Source of the DNA: Hemibagrus wyckioides
Taxonomy: Eukaryota > Chordata > Actinopteri > Siluriformes > Bagridae
DNA: 64,000 nt
NCBI RefSeq assembly: GCF_019097595.1
Contig: NC_080712.1
Location: 20,812,146 to 20,876,145 of the forward strand
Direction: 5' to 3'
Both the position numbers and the translations under genes were made by a program. Shown here one piece after another: positions 15,001 to 26,029 of this stretch; the first letter of the stretch is position 1, and each line of letters starts with the position of its first letter. The notes under the pieces are model-generated. The model saw only the letters and a program-made list of their open reading frames with translations, was not told where the DNA came from and searched no databases.

Positions 15001-15388
15001 ATTGATTAGGTTACTGCATAAATGAACAGGTGTATAGGTTTTCCTAATAACTATAACTATAGAGATTATAATATTGATACATTATTTAAGGGGTGTGGGA
15101 TTGCTTGTCGTTGTGAGAATTCCTTAACTCAGTTGTTCTCAAGGTGGAGTTTTTTTCGTCCAGGAGAGTTTTGTCCTGCAGCATGCCTCAGCCATCTTTG
15201 AGTGGGTCTTCTGTGTCATCATCATGCTGTTTTATGGCACGTTTGCCTTTGAGTTTGCCAGTATCTCCAGCAACACCATGATGGTCCTGGCCAGAGGAGG
15301 AGCTCTAAGTAGCAACAGCCAAGATCACAAAATGGAGTCCCTCAGTGGAACTAGTCAGCACCAGCCGGAGAACATGTCCATGCTTTAA
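1..15388 (+). CDS. tmem150a: Transmembrane protein 150A (5' end outside window)
   Basis: Five coding exons are visible: 1-77, 2224-2291, 8687-8814, 13974-14151 and 15144-15388 (stop TAA 15386-15388). All have AG/GT borders and matching phases and give the C-terminal 231 residues; the human protein has about 271, so roughly 40 N-terminal residues lie upstream. Diagnostic stretches are [46 protein letters not shown] and [11 protein letters not shown], the last created only by the 14151/15144 splice. Five of the six expected membrane helices can be seen (exon 2/3 junction, end of exon 3, two in exon 4, one in exon 5), followed by a short Ser/Gln-rich cytosolic tail. Known family role: TMEM150A binds the EFR3-PI4KA lipid kinase complex at the plasma membrane and helps keep PI(4,5)P2 level; it is related to the DRAM autophagy modulators. 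TMEM150B/C fit less well. Teleost a/b copy status cannot be decided here. Confidence 0.9.
1085..1230 (+). mobile_element. Fragment of a Tc1-like element end
   Basis: This stretch carries the characteristic outer end of a common fish Tc1-type repeat: a 'ctgccacatgattgactgg' block, then 'gttcctaataaattgg' and 'gtggccagtgagcgtata'. The same blocks recur at the right end of the copy at about 14270-15060 and, inverted, at about 29685-29760. No transposase sequence is present here. Confidence 0.6.
1746..1848. repeat. 53-bp tandem duplication
   Basis: A block containing 'tttactcctttactccatt' and 'tcacttaaatctgct' occurs twice head to tail with a period of 53 bases and almost no divergence. It lies inside a tmem150a intron and looks like a recent local duplication. 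Confidence 0.85.
2023..2058. repeat. (TGG)n microsatellite
   Basis: Eleven or so tandem TGG triplets, one interrupted by a TAG, directly visible in the intron upstream of the second visible tmem150a exon. Confidence 0.9.
3030..3830 (-). mobile_element. Decayed Tc1/mariner transposase
   Basis: On the minus strand, 3030-3338 is open for 102 codons and contains [15 protein letters not shown], the hallmark block of Tc1 transposases around the last catalytic acidic residue of the DDE triad. Sequence upstream on the same strand (to about 3830) keeps phrases of the helix-turn-helix and linker region but is broken by stops and frameshifts, so the copy is dead. It lies antisense in a tmem150a intron. 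Confidence 0.8.
4007..4244 (+). mobile_element. tRNA-derived SINE
   Basis: The head has a tRNA-like region with a perfect-looking RNA polymerase III B box, GGTTCGATTCC, at 4063-4073. The body ends with the 'ctgctgtggcgagcccgaac' and 'gagcagccgaaagaaca' tail shared by a widespread family of fish SINEs. Boundaries are approximate. Confidence 0.75.
4440..4700 (+). mobile_element. Tc1-like transposase fragment (N-terminal DNA-binding part)
   Basis: The plus strand, open 4478-4666, encodes [15 protein letters not shown] and [17 protein letters not shown], which resemble the second helix-turn-helix of Tc1-family transposases (T-x-K-T-I-x-N/R-x-L pattern). It is truncated at both ends and is a different subfamily and orientation from the copy at 3030-3830. 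Confidence 0.65.
8815..13973 (+). other. tmem150a: tmem150a intron
   Basis: A 5.2-kb intron with no supported gene. It contains only short simple repeats: a small TA run near 11897, a partly duplicated 'cctt-atgacaggatt' block near 11928-11965, and a CA run at about 12950-12963. ORFs up to about 100 codons here are low-complexity shadows. Confidence 0.65.
14200..15070 (+). mobile_element. Tc1-like element with long inverted ends, decayed
   Basis: The plus-strand reading 14324-14560 contains [11 protein letters not shown] and [17 protein letters not shown], matching the start and first helix-turn-helix of a common fish Tc1-type transposase (consensus form S-D-L-x-D-F, L-S-I-S-E-T-A). Downstream pieces continue that protein with frame breaks to about 14760. 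The segment 14820-14945 is a diverged reverse complement of 14300-14420, giving long inverted ends. The right end near 15050 carries the 'ttcctaataa' terminus seen in related copies. It sits in the last tmem150a intron. Confidence 0.75.
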
Positions 15389-16810
15389 CCTCATAGAGGG
15401 AGAGTTGGCACAGGCCTGCCCATGCTACTCTCTCTCTTTCCCTGTTTCTTATACACATACCTGTACAGTAGGGTGCAGAGGAGAACACTAGTATAGGAGA
15501 GGACATCAGGCCTACTTCTATTCTTGATCTGAGCTAATTTTTGCCAAAGGACTTTGCACACATTTTTGCACATTCTTGAGACCAAATAATTGTCCATCTT
15601 CAGTGTCACTCTCGTTATAGCCCATCAACATGAGGCTGTAATGCTTAAAGAAGCAGTGTTATATGGACTGATGTGGTATGTGTTGTTGGCTTTGTGAATG
15701 TTGATGGCATCGGAGTTAAGAGGATGCGGTCTGTTAAAATGTAACAGCGAAAAGCAGTTAACAACCCAGACCTGCACACTTGGCTGGGCACCATTCTGTC
15801 CATTCTGTGCCAATTCCAGTTGTTTCATGCCAAAACCAGAAATGATTAACAAAAGTTTATTTTTGCATTTTATATTCAACAACATTGCCTATATCTATGG
15901 CTTTTAGTTATGTTTGATATTCTCACACAGAGGTGCTTTCTGCTCATTGCATATTCTGTTCAGGGCGACTATCGTTACCATTGTGCCTTACAAAACGGGG
16001 CCAAGCAAAGCTGTCTAATGGACACCATTAATAATCTCTAATTCTGTTTTGTTGATTATACTGTCAGGGACACAGTCCAATGTTTCGAAAATGTACTTTG
16101 TTATGTTCTATAAATGTTGTCAAAAGAAACAGCAAACATGACACTTCACACTAATACAGAGCATTCCTAGATTTGCTGTATATTTGACTTGTTGGTTTGT
16201 AAATCTGATTATATTCTTGCTCATCTCTGTGCCTGAGGCCAGTATATTGAATATATTGAGTGTGGACTGTGATGTGTGATTGGTATTTGATTTAAATGAA
16301 GGTCTGCTTACATTTCCTGTCAGTTCCAGTTAAAGGTTCCAGTTAAAGAGGAACAGTACAGATCCCACTTACGCGATACACCAGATCTCATATGCTTCTT
16401 CAGTCGGCCGTAATTTTCTTTGATTTCCACACCTTGTATTTGTTGATTGTGGTTTCACTTGTCAGGTTAATCTGAATCTTGTGGCTAGGATCATAAATAC
16501 ACACAGGTGTCACAAAAATGTGATCTGTTTTGACAGTATGTCTTGCAGCAGGTCTGCAGGTCTGTTACACAAAAAGCCATTTTTCTGATAGATGTACTCG
16601 CTTACTCTTTATGTTGAATGCTGATTTAAGTGCCCTTAAACAGAAATACCCTGTCTCTACATTTGTAGATTGTATATAATTTACATCATATGTCTTTATC
16701 AACATAAGGCAAGTCTAAAGTCTGTTGTGTTTGTTTTAGCGTTAAAACCTCAGGAAAATCTGTTACACCAGCTTGGAGTCATTGCTGTTAATAAAGTACA
16801 TTTGATCAAG
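15389..16810 (+). other. tmem150a: tmem150a 3' UTR with polyadenylation signal
   Basis: About 1.4 kb follows the stop codon without any coding signal. An AATAAA hexamer at 16790-16795 is the best-placed polyadenylation signal, so cleavage is expected near 16810. Length and lack of obvious transposons fit a 3' UTR. The end point is inferred. Confidence 0.55.
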
Positions 16811-17234
16811 TATTAACTGTTGAGTGAACGTTTTACAGTAAAACTGGCATACGCTTGAAGTACGTATTACACCTGGTTTGCAAAAATATTTACTCTTTCA
16901 TGATCTGTTTCATGTAACTGTATCCCTGTTCACGGCGTTAAATGTGCAGAACCTCCGAAGACATGTTTGAGGACATGGCTGTCCGTCATTCAACTTGATC
17001 CAGTTTCTGACCTATTGCTTCAACCCAGACACAGAACTTTTTTTGCTGAGCAAAGAGTGATCATACATACAAACACCACTAGCACAGACAACAAGTACAA
17101 ATATACAACCTCAGTGCATGTGTGATACACATTGCAGAAAACATATTGGGTAAGATAACTGATATGCTGGCTATTAAAGGGCACCATCCTGTGCCTTAAA
17201 CCAAAGACTGAAAGTTTTGTGTGTTTTTTATATT

Positions 17235-17297
<63 letters not shown>

Positions 17298-18660
17298 CGT
17301 AGATATGATTTATTGTATTGTATATTTGCCTTAAACCGAGCAAAAATAAAGCAAATATTAAGAAAGCTACCCGACCAAGGTTTCTGTTTTGATGATGGAA
17401 ATTCAAGTTTCTGCATGATGTCAAGGCCACTATTTTAATGTAAGCACATTTGTGATGTTGACCATGTTATTATTATTTGATCTTTATCACTTTCATTGAA
17501 GCAGGTGTTCGGACGACACACCGATGGATTTGATCAATCATGGATCCTCCGACTCAAGTGAGTGCACACAATCAGTAAAGCGAAGGAAGGACATACTAAT
17601 ACGGGAAAAATCATGTAAATATTTCACGTAAAGATTCTAATATAAGTCTATCATTTTAATTAATTAGAAAAGTAGAAATAGTTCGAAATGAATTAGAAAA
17701 GAATGCAAAATAGATGTACTCTCACCAGTGTGCTCAGACTTTTGGACTCTAGTGTATATTTGGGGCATTAGTGCCTAGATTTAAGCATTAGTGCCTAGAT
17801 TTTCTTCATTAGCAAGTTGTCAGAGACATTTTTGTATGGTCTAGCTATGAAGCAATAACGTGTGCATAACAGAGGTTCTGATTAAATAGCTGTTTCAGTT
17901 TATTAATAATAATTATTCACAATTATTTACACAGATAAAATCACATATGACAAAGACAGGTCACATTTCAGCAGAACTTGTCTGATAAAAACAGCAGGAC
18001 AAAATACCAAACTGCAATTACATTTATATTGCAACTGCATTATAGTAAAAACACCCAGAATAGTTTTTTTCTTTTTTGAAAAAAGTATATTTGCACCCCT
18101 TGTGACCTTTATTTGTTATAGTGAGAAATATTATTTGATTGGTCATTTGTGTATTGCAGCACCTAGTAATGCGTAAGACAATAATGATTGTGAGACAATA
18201 AACTGCAGTTTTCACTGAAAAGCAGCAGGACCTTTTTGTGGTGATGATAACGACTAAGACAAGTGCACTTCAGCTAAAATGACAGAGCTAATTTGTGTGT
18301 TTGAGACCGGTTGTAACAGGTTTTGAAGAACATGTCTAAAATATGAAGATTCTAAAAAGTAACCTTGACTGTATATCTAATCTAGCATTCAGTGGAAGCT
18401 GCTGCGGTACTTAAGACTTAAGAGACAATAAGTGACTGCGCTTATAGCTGATATATTGCACACATTTATGACTGACTGAATTAGAGTTCAGCTGGCACTG
18501 CAATTATTCCCTGAGCAACACAATTTTCCAAGTGGTGAGTTTGTTTCAAAGGCAGCTATTGTTATGGAATTTCTTGCCAGTGGTCTTTACAACAGTGTTA
18601 AGTTTGCATGACAAAATAACAGGGTTTAGCAAAAATGCTGCAGTGTGTACAGATATGGAA
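16811..18660. other. Convergent intergenic region between tmem150a and mat1a
   Basis: No coding exon is seen. The only clear structure is a (TA)n microsatellite (17241-17293) and a short duplicated 'gcattagtgcctagattt' block near 17767-17800. The mat1a 3' UTR may end in or right of this region; its polyadenylation site is not resolved. Confidence 0.5.
17241..17293. repeat. (TA)n microsatellite
   Basis: About 26 uninterrupted TA units. The open frames reading YIYIYI on both strands across it are artefacts of the repeat. Confidence 0.95.
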
Positions 18661-19051
18661 AATCCACAAAATACACTATAGGTCAAAAAACGTTTGTGGA
18701 CACCTGACCATCATAGTATATGTTCCTTCTCCTAAAGTGCTGGCCAAATGTTTGTGATACCTCTGTATGCTGTAGCATTAAAATTTCCATTCATTGGAAT
18801 TAAGGGTCCCCAAACCTGATCCAGCATGTGCACTAAGTGAATCCTTGTAGAATCCATAGTGTCCCAGGTTGCAGTGGAACAACTCAAGTGGCCTGCTCAG
18901 AGCCCTGACCTCAACCCCACTGACCACTTTTGTGATGATTTGGAACGCTGACTGCGCCCTAGGCCTCCTCACCTGACATCAGTGCCTGACCTCACTAATG
19001 CTCTTGTGGCTGAATGGGCACATTCCCACAACCACAATCCAAAATCTAGTG

Positions 19052-19421
19052 CAGAGGTCTTCGGGCTTACCCACAAAGGGCTGGTGTGGTTGTAGGCTTT
19101 TTATTCTAACCAATTAGAAGCCAGATTACATTTCTGGCATTTGGCACCTTTATCCAGAGCGACTTACAATTCATCTCATTTTATACAACTGAGCAATTCA
19201 GGGTTAAGGGCCTTGCTCAGGGGTCTAGCAGGGGCAGCTTGGTGGATCTGAGTTTCAAGCTTACAACACCTTACCCACTAAGCTACCACACCCCCCAATT
19301 CCACATGTTTAATCAGTTTAACTTGGTCTTCAATCAACTGTGTTCAAGTGTGCTTTCCATACAGCTAGTGTGAAAGCCTGCAGCCACACCTGCCTTTTGC
19401 TGATAAGATTGAAGACCCTTG
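19052..19421 (+). mobile_element. hAT-type MITE with 8-bp target duplication
   Basis: The insertion is flanked by ATCTAGTG at 19044-19051 and again at 19422-19429, an 8-bp target duplication as expected for the hAT superfamily. Its ends are imperfect inverted repeats, CAGAGGTCTTC on the left and the complement of CAAGGGTCTTC on the right (9 of 11 match). It has no transposase. Its own middle is occupied by another repeat (19127-19300). A related truncated copy lies at about 21593-21745. Confidence 0.85.
19127..19300 (+). repeat. Dispersed fish repeat ('gagcgactta' family), copy 1
   Basis: The block contains 'tccagagcgacttaca', 'gggttaagggccttgctca' and 'ctaagctaccaca'. The same blocks in the same order are found at 43990-44190, about 75-80 percent alike by eye. 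I do not know its class; it sits inside the hAT-type MITE. Confidence 0.75.
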
Positions 19422-19755
19422 ATCTAGTGGAAAGCTTTCCCAGAAAAGTGGAGATTATTACAACAGCAAAGGGGGAGACTAAATCTGGAATAGGATGGGA
19501 TTTGGGTATGATACTTAGGTGTCCAAATAATTTTAGCCATATAGTCTATTTTGCATTGTCGACTCCTTCTAAAAAAAGACTCCTACACTACAGCAGAAAA
19601 ATTTCATTCACTTTTTCAGATGTATATAGTGGCATTCAGATGTTGAGATGAGTAAAGACAGAGAAAGGGACGGGAGAGGGCAGGATTGCTCTCAGTTATT
19701 CTGTTAGAGGTCTTTATGGTTGTTTCATGGATGCATGTCTTGAGCCTTGCTCATC

Positions 19756-22700
19756 TTAAAATACAAGGGTCTTGGGAACCTCCCAAGGAAATTCAGGCCG
19801 GCCAAAGTGACCATAGCAGGCAGTCTTCTGGTAAATTGGCTTTTTCAGCTTCAGGTCCCTGTCAACAGAAGAAATTTATTAATGCTTATAGACTAACATT
19901 CTCGAAAGAGACTCCAAACTGTCGTCTTTTGGGTTTATGAGTTCACAGACAGTGACACCTAGCTAGCATTGCTCTAACAATGTTGGGATGTCTGCTAGGA
20001 TAGAGAGTAATGACATCCTTCTGACACAGATAACAGAGCCAAATATGCCCTCTATTGGAATGTAGGTCATGGATGACTGGGATTCAAACTCACAAGGGTG
20101 ACTCTTCACTTCATTGTGATGTTTAGTTTTTTAAACCATGAATGAATTATAGCCTCTTATGTTGTTTATCTTTTATGACAAACTGTGGAAAGAAAAAAAC
20201 TTCATTTGATCAAATGTAAAAAATTGTTTTATCTGATTATATAATACATTATATTATCTATTAGTGAAGTTATATTCTTGTAAAATTGTATAATAGGATT
20301 ATAAATATATATCTGTGACATTAGCATGTGTAAGGAGTGTTGATTTTTCCAGATTTTTTCTATATTTGTATTATTATGGGATGTTATGTGAATGTAGCAT
20401 GTTTTTGAGTGTCTTCTAAATCGTGTTGTAAACTCCTACTCTTTCATTTGTCCTTTCTGCTGCTTAGGTTTAACATACATATTTCATCCTAAAAGCACCA
20501 TATAGCCGACAACAGCTTACCTAACAATAACGCCAGGCCGAAGGTCAAAGTTTTCGTTGACAATGTGAAGCAGTTCTTTCTCTGTTTTCTCAGATGAACC
20601 ATAGGTAAAGAGTGAGACAGACAGTGGTTGGGTTACTCCAATAGCATAAGACACCTGGAAAAAAAAGAACAATCATTGTTTTCTAGCAATGAATTCTTTC
20701 TAAATTTAGTATTTATTTTCATCCTTAACACAAGTTTTGTGCACTCTGCCCTCTACTACTGATGTGTGAAGTATTTGTGTTTCAGGGAGAACCTTTGCAC
20801 AGATAATGTGTTACCTCACCTGTACCAGAACTCTCTTGCAAAGTTTAGCTTTGACCAGAGACTTGGCCACCCAGCGGGCAGCATAAGCTGCAGATCGGTC
20901 CACCTTAGTGTAGTCTTTTCCAGAGAAGGCTCCACCACCATGGGCCCCCCATCCACCATACGTATCAACAATGATCTTCCTTCCAGTGAGTCCAGCATCT
21001 CCCTGAGATTCAAACAAATTGGCATTAATGCATTAAATCCTGTGCGAATGTAAGCATAAAGAAAAAATCCTAAAGCATAAAGCATAAAGAACTCACCTGA
21101 GGTCCTCCAATGACAAAGCGGCCACTAGGCTGTAGATGGTATATGGTCTTGTCATCAAGATACTTTGCAGGCACTACAGCCTTGATGACCTTCTCCTTCA
21201 AAATCCTTTTTTGCTCCTCCAGTGAGATATAATCATCATGCTGGACTGAAATGACCACAGTGTGCACACGCAAAGGAATCATGGCTCCGTTCTCCTGCTT
21301 ATAATGTACAGTCACCTGGGGGTATGGAGAAGCATGTTTTAGGAATATTGATTCATAAAGAGAGTGCTTCCAGTGTATTATGGATTATTGCAAAATATTC
21401 TTAAAGTTCTTCAACTTAAAATGGCTGTAAGCAATATATATCCTTGCGCGGCTGTGCTCTAAGTAAGAATCTACAGTGGCAGTAAAATAGCCACTTGGAG
21501 GGAATGCACTTGTGGCTAAAAACTGTGAGCAAAAAGGTTTTGTCTTGCATAGAGGAGTCCGGCTTGGGTTGCTGATTATCTCTTAAGCAGGGGTTTCCAT
21601 TCTTATCCACAAAGGGCTGGTATTTGTACAGGTTTTCATTCCATTCAGGCCGTAGACACACCTGCTTCGACCTGTTTAATCAGTTGAGCTTGGCTTTCAG
21701 TAGTCTCAGGTGTGGCTTCTGCTTGGTTGGAATGAAATCCTGCAAGTCTGCTACAAAGGCAACACCAAAAATGTTGAATGAACCGCAAAATCAAAACTAT
21801 CAACAGTGAGGGATCATTTTCATCACAGTTCTAAACAAGTCTTGCTCTTTAGGAAAGACAAGTATTGGTAAACAGATGACCACAGCAGCTGTTAGGATGT
21901 TGTCCACATAGTCACAACTGCAGAAAAATCTCCCAAAAGGCTTGATTCAAACCTGTGTTTTGGAATCAGGACGGAGCCAAGGAATAGTGCCGTCACGACG
22001 CAGCTCAGCCATCTTGGCATTAAGTTTGTGGGCAAGGACAATGGTTAGGGGCATGGACTCCTCTGTCTCATCGGTGGCATAACCAAACATCAAGCCCTGC
22101 CAAAGCAGAATTTAGAGGATGATCATCCAATGTAGTTATAATCAATTCACACTGTTATTCTCTTTCTAGTTTTTACCTGGTCACCAGCTCCGATGTCCTC
22201 TTCGTGCCGATCGATGTGTACACCCTGTGCAATATCAGGAGACTGCTGCTCAATAGCCACCAGTACATTGCAGGTCTTGTAGTCAAAACCTAAGATCAGA
22301 TAGAAATGACACACATAAACATTTTAAATACACTTTTCCAAATGCCTGAAACGCCACTTGTCTGGTAATTCTTACCTTTCTCAGAGTCATCATAGCCTAT
22401 GTATTTGATGGTGTCCCTCACAACTTTCTGGTAGTCCACACTGGCATTAGATGTGATCTCACCACACAGAAGCACCATGCCAGTCTTACAGACGGTCTCT
22501 AATATGGAAGATAAACAACATCAATCAAAATATATCATGATAAACAACAACATAGAGCAAAATCTGAATGAAGACCATTATTAGAGGATTCAGTTACAGA
22601 GATCATTAGTGACTAGAGCTGAAAGAGAGAGTAGTAATGTGTATACGGCAGTAGATGAGAGTTTATTACTTAGGTACTCACCACAGGCTACTTTGGCATC

Positions 22701-24321
22701 AGGGTCCTGCTTCAAATGTGCATCAAGGACAGCATCACTGATCTGGTCACAAATCTTGTCTGCAGAAAGCAGGAACACAATAAATAAAACCTATTTTTAA
22801 ACTGCAGTCAGTATTCACTTTGAATCAATAAAACATAAAATTGTATTTAACAAAGGAACTAAAGGGCAGGTATATGTAGGAGAAAAGAAGTTTTAATGAA
22901 GTTTTTTGCAGACGTTTGCAGCTATTATTAAGACCCTGTAATCAGACTAAAACTAAACATACTACTAATGAAAGTATTTTTATTTATTATAAAACAGAGA
23001 AGGGTGATATTCCCCTTTTTATGTGTATTTTATACGCCTTTGTTCTAGACAGTTAAAGATTTCCTGGGTTTTTCAAACTAATACAGGAGAATGCATTCAT
23101 GCTTTTACTGCTTTCAGCTGCACTTCATCCCATTCTGCACTGTGGCAACAGCTTATGTGTATTACATCAGAAACTACAGTCTCTGAAGCTTCCTGAGGCC
23201 TGAACATCAATACAAACCAATGGAGTCATGACTATGCGGCGTGTTTAAGTTTGAACCAGAAAGATTATGCATACATTCTGCCCCCCCAACATCAATAGCC
23301 CACGTCACTTTATTGAATTTCAAAGGTTGTCTAAGCCAGGAGCTTCATAAGAGATTTGCATCACTTACTCTTTTATACACCTGACTTAGCATTTGACATT
23401 AGTCTGCTGGTTTTGCGATATGAGCCAAGAATAGTCCCTTCTACTGATAATAAATCGTAGGTCTGGCTATTTCCCACACAAGACTACAGAAATATGTTTT
23501 CTTAGTAAAAAATTAACATTGTCAGTGCCAAGGTCATTTCTTAGAAGCATGTTATCAAATTCACAGATACCTGATGTACATGTTTTATTCTTATTCTTAT
23601 TGATTCTATGTTTTCTATGCAGACAGACACAAAGCATTTCACTACATGTCGTACTGTGTATGGTCAATATTTCAAGTGAATTTTACAAATTTGAAGATTC
23701 AGTGTATTGTGGGTACAAAGTGAAATATTTTAGTAGTTTAGTAGTACTGGAAGATACTCCTCTCAAAGGACAATAAAAGCGCTGGCTGGTAAAAGCAGGG
23801 TGTTTGTAAGCAATGCCGTAGTACTCACTGAATGAAATACCAAGTCATGATCGAGTGAGCCGACTTTCGACACTAACCACGTGCTCGACCCTTTCCCACA
23901 AATTTTATTTTAAGCACAGTGTCATACATGGTCAGTGTTCAAAGTTACAAGTGTACATTACAGCACCATATACAATCTAATCTGTATTTTATTTGCATTT
24001 TCTTCTCTCATGTGAGGTAGATTAGCCAACACTGCCCAATCCTCTCAATGAGCACTTGCTGAAGCATGTATCATGCTGTGTCAGCAAGTAGCTGTTGGAG
24101 TGTTTGCACGTGTTGGGCTACACAGCTTAGGAAATCACCAAATTTACAGCTGGATATTACAGAACAGTGTAGAAAAAAAACATTATCACTGCACAAGTAG
24201 ATAAGGAATAAAGAGTATAGATGTTTTTTGAAATTAAAGCCTCACCTGGATGGCCTTCTCCCACTGACTCTGACGTGAACATGAAAGAACTATCATCTGT
24301 GTAGTCATTCCTTGTATCCAT
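19756..24321 (-). CDS. mat1a: S-adenosylmethionine synthase, MAT1A type
   Basis: Nine coding exons on the minus strand, in transcript order: 24321-24246, 22759-22682, 22498-22376, 22289-22177, 22096-21953, 21315-21097, 21002-20820, 20654-20521, 19858-19756. The lengths sum to 1173 bases, giving 390 residues (human MAT1A 395). The enzyme joins ATP and methionine to make S-adenosylmethionine, mainly in liver. Seen: [20 protein letters not shown] (ATP loop), signature 1 [12 protein letters not shown], signature 2 GGGAFSGKD, and C-terminal end [25 protein letters not shown] and the LVF end favour MAT1A over MAT2A, as does the neighbouring prxl2a orthologue. The Cys35-Cys61 pair of mammalian MAT1A is conserved, but the regulatory Cys121 position is Gly (AQGVHID), as in MAT2A. 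The start ATG (24319-24321) gives a short N-terminus before FMFTSES and is the only suitable one. Confidence 0.95.
21593..21745 (-). mobile_element. Truncated hAT-type MITE in mat1a intron
   Basis: It shares 'ttatccacaaagggctggt' with the MITE at 19052-19421 and has partly self-complementary arms ('ggttttcattcca' against 'tggaatgaaatcctgca'). It lies in the intron between mat1a exons 5 and 6. The right terminus appears lost. Confidence 0.6.
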
Positions 24322-24509
24322 GTTTGTAGTTTAACTCTGAAAATTTCAGAAATGCAAAATCTAAAAGAGTCTTTTAAAGGTTTTTTCCACAAGTGCAGCT
24401 GTAATGTATTCTTTATATCCTCCAGTTTTTAGGATCTCAGATCCTACAGTCAGATCACTAAATATCAACAGGTCTCTAAGCAAGCATGCTCCTATTTATG
24501 GCCAGGAGA

Positions 24510-24520
<11 letters not shown>
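24322..24520 (-). promoter_or_regulatory. mat1a: mat1a core promoter and 5' leader
   Basis: On the minus strand a TATA-like box ATAAATAGG lies at 24499-24491, about 170 bases upstream of the ATG. Transcription would then start near 24465, leaving a leader of roughly 140 bases in the same exon as the start codon. A CA microsatellite lies just upstream (24510-24552). A tissue-restricted TATA promoter suits a liver-type gene, but the start site is inferred. Confidence 0.5.

Positions 24521-24552
<32 letters not shown>
24510..24552. repeat. (CA)n microsatellite
   Basis: CA repeat with two TA interruptions, immediately upstream of the mat1a TATA-like box. Confidence 0.9.
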
Positions 24553-24776
24553 TATGCCTTATGTGAATCAGTGAGGTTGAATGTTCCAGGGGGAGTTGTT
24601 GGAGGGAGGGGATTCAGAGTTTAATGGCACTCTGTTAACCCTTTGTTGTCTAGAATGTAGAAAGAAGGGTAGTTGGATATTGGTATATGGTTGGACTCCT
24701 AACCCTGTAATCACATTCCTATGAGTATCTCAAATTAGCACTGCTTTGTTATAAAAGGAGTTGATTAGAATGAAAA

Positions 24777-24777
<1 letters not shown>

Positions 24778-24855
<78 letters not shown>
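24778..24855. repeat. (AAT)n microsatellite
   Basis: About 25 uninterrupted trinucleotide units, followed by a short ATT-rich stretch that is partly its reverse complement (to about 24880). Confidence 0.95.
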
Positions 24856-26029
24856 TTTTATTATTATTTATTATAATAAAGCCTCTACAAAGCAAATATT
24901 ACCATATTTTATTAAAGGAGAGGTTATACATGTTTGATGTTTGCACACACATGGTATCTGATAACTTGCACAGTAACATTTACCTTTAATATGAGATTTT
25001 GAAACTCTTGACAGAATGCAGGCGTGACCTGTGCTCTAAACAAAAGGGTTTTTTTTAAAGCTCTTAACAGGGCATTTGTGATTTCTAGTCATTAACTATT
25101 AACTATGTATGTGTAACTATTAACAATGCCATGTAATATTTATAATTAACGGCCAGTGTTAGTAAAATATGCTAAAACGTAGTATATAACTAGCACATAA
25201 AATTGCTGCTGTTCAGTATGACCTCCATACCTGGTCAAGTCGCCTGCCATTTATGTGGAATTTCATCCAGGTCACACTGTCTCCATGAGCAGCTATGACC
25301 CCACTGATTTGAATCAAACACAATGAACATGTTTATAATAGAAGTAAGGCCAGTCTTGATTTTTTCAATTATATAACCACCAATATGGGTATAATTATAA
25401 CAATGCCATACTTTAAATTGAAAATGAGAATTTAGAACTTAGTTATATGATATGACCTTCCAAGACCAGTACCATTTTACTCATGATTCCAATTTGAGGT
25501 GTGACGTTCAACCTTTTAACCACCACAGCACCACAGTTGCATCTGAAGACCATGTATATAATATATACATTTGTGGGTAAATGAGACTGAACTACGTAGG
25601 GGTAAATTTAACATTTATTAGGTTACAGCAGGGTTGTGCCTGGGTGCTATATGTCAAATGGTGTTAAAACCTTCTAGTACACTCCTTGATCCTTTAGCAA
25701 GATTTATTTTGGTGGTGAACAACTGGTTGAAATGTGCAGAGCATGAAAATCCTGTATGCTATTGGTCAGCCTGCTATGCTAACCCATGCTGCACAAAGTG
25801 ACAATGGTCTGCAAATCTGCTGCTTTGAATAAGATATCATTATTTGATTTGGCTTTAGACTCATACAGCCAATTCAGAACATTTTGGAACAGTAAGGCCA
25901 ATTTCTTGTGATAGTGACGACAATTGGGTTTCTGATCAAAGGATTTTAAGGACAGATCAGTATTTCAGTGACACTGCACAGCAGACCATGATCAGAACAT
26001 GATTTGAACAAACACATTAGGAACAGGTA

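Larger units (their letters stand above)
18672..19550 (+). mobile_element. Tc1-type transposon remnant, interrupted by a hAT element
   Basis: Left part 18672-19051 and right part 19422-19550 belong to one fish Tc1-like repeat: outer end with 'gtttgtggacacctgacca', a relic of the transposase block (CAG.AGCCCTGACCTCAACCCC, that is Q-S-P-D-L-N-P) near 18898-18922, and the other end with 'caaagggggagactaaat' and 'ggccatatag'-like terminus near 19540. The two parts are split exactly at a duplicated 8-bp site by the element at 19052-19421. Further copies of the family are at about 41800-42055 and 45068-45220. Confidence 0.75.

Noticed and set aside
17020..17438. Overlapping ORFs on both strands across 17.2 kb
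   Set aside because: They are created by the (TA)n repeat, which has no stops in some frames.
19340..19651. 103-residue plus-strand ORF
   Set aside because: It spans the junction of the hAT-type MITE and the Tc1-type remnant and is a chance frame in repeats.
20766..21053. Plus-strand ORF opposite mat1a
   Set aside because: It is the antisense shadow of a conserved mat1a exon; the minus-strand reading carries the MAT signatures.
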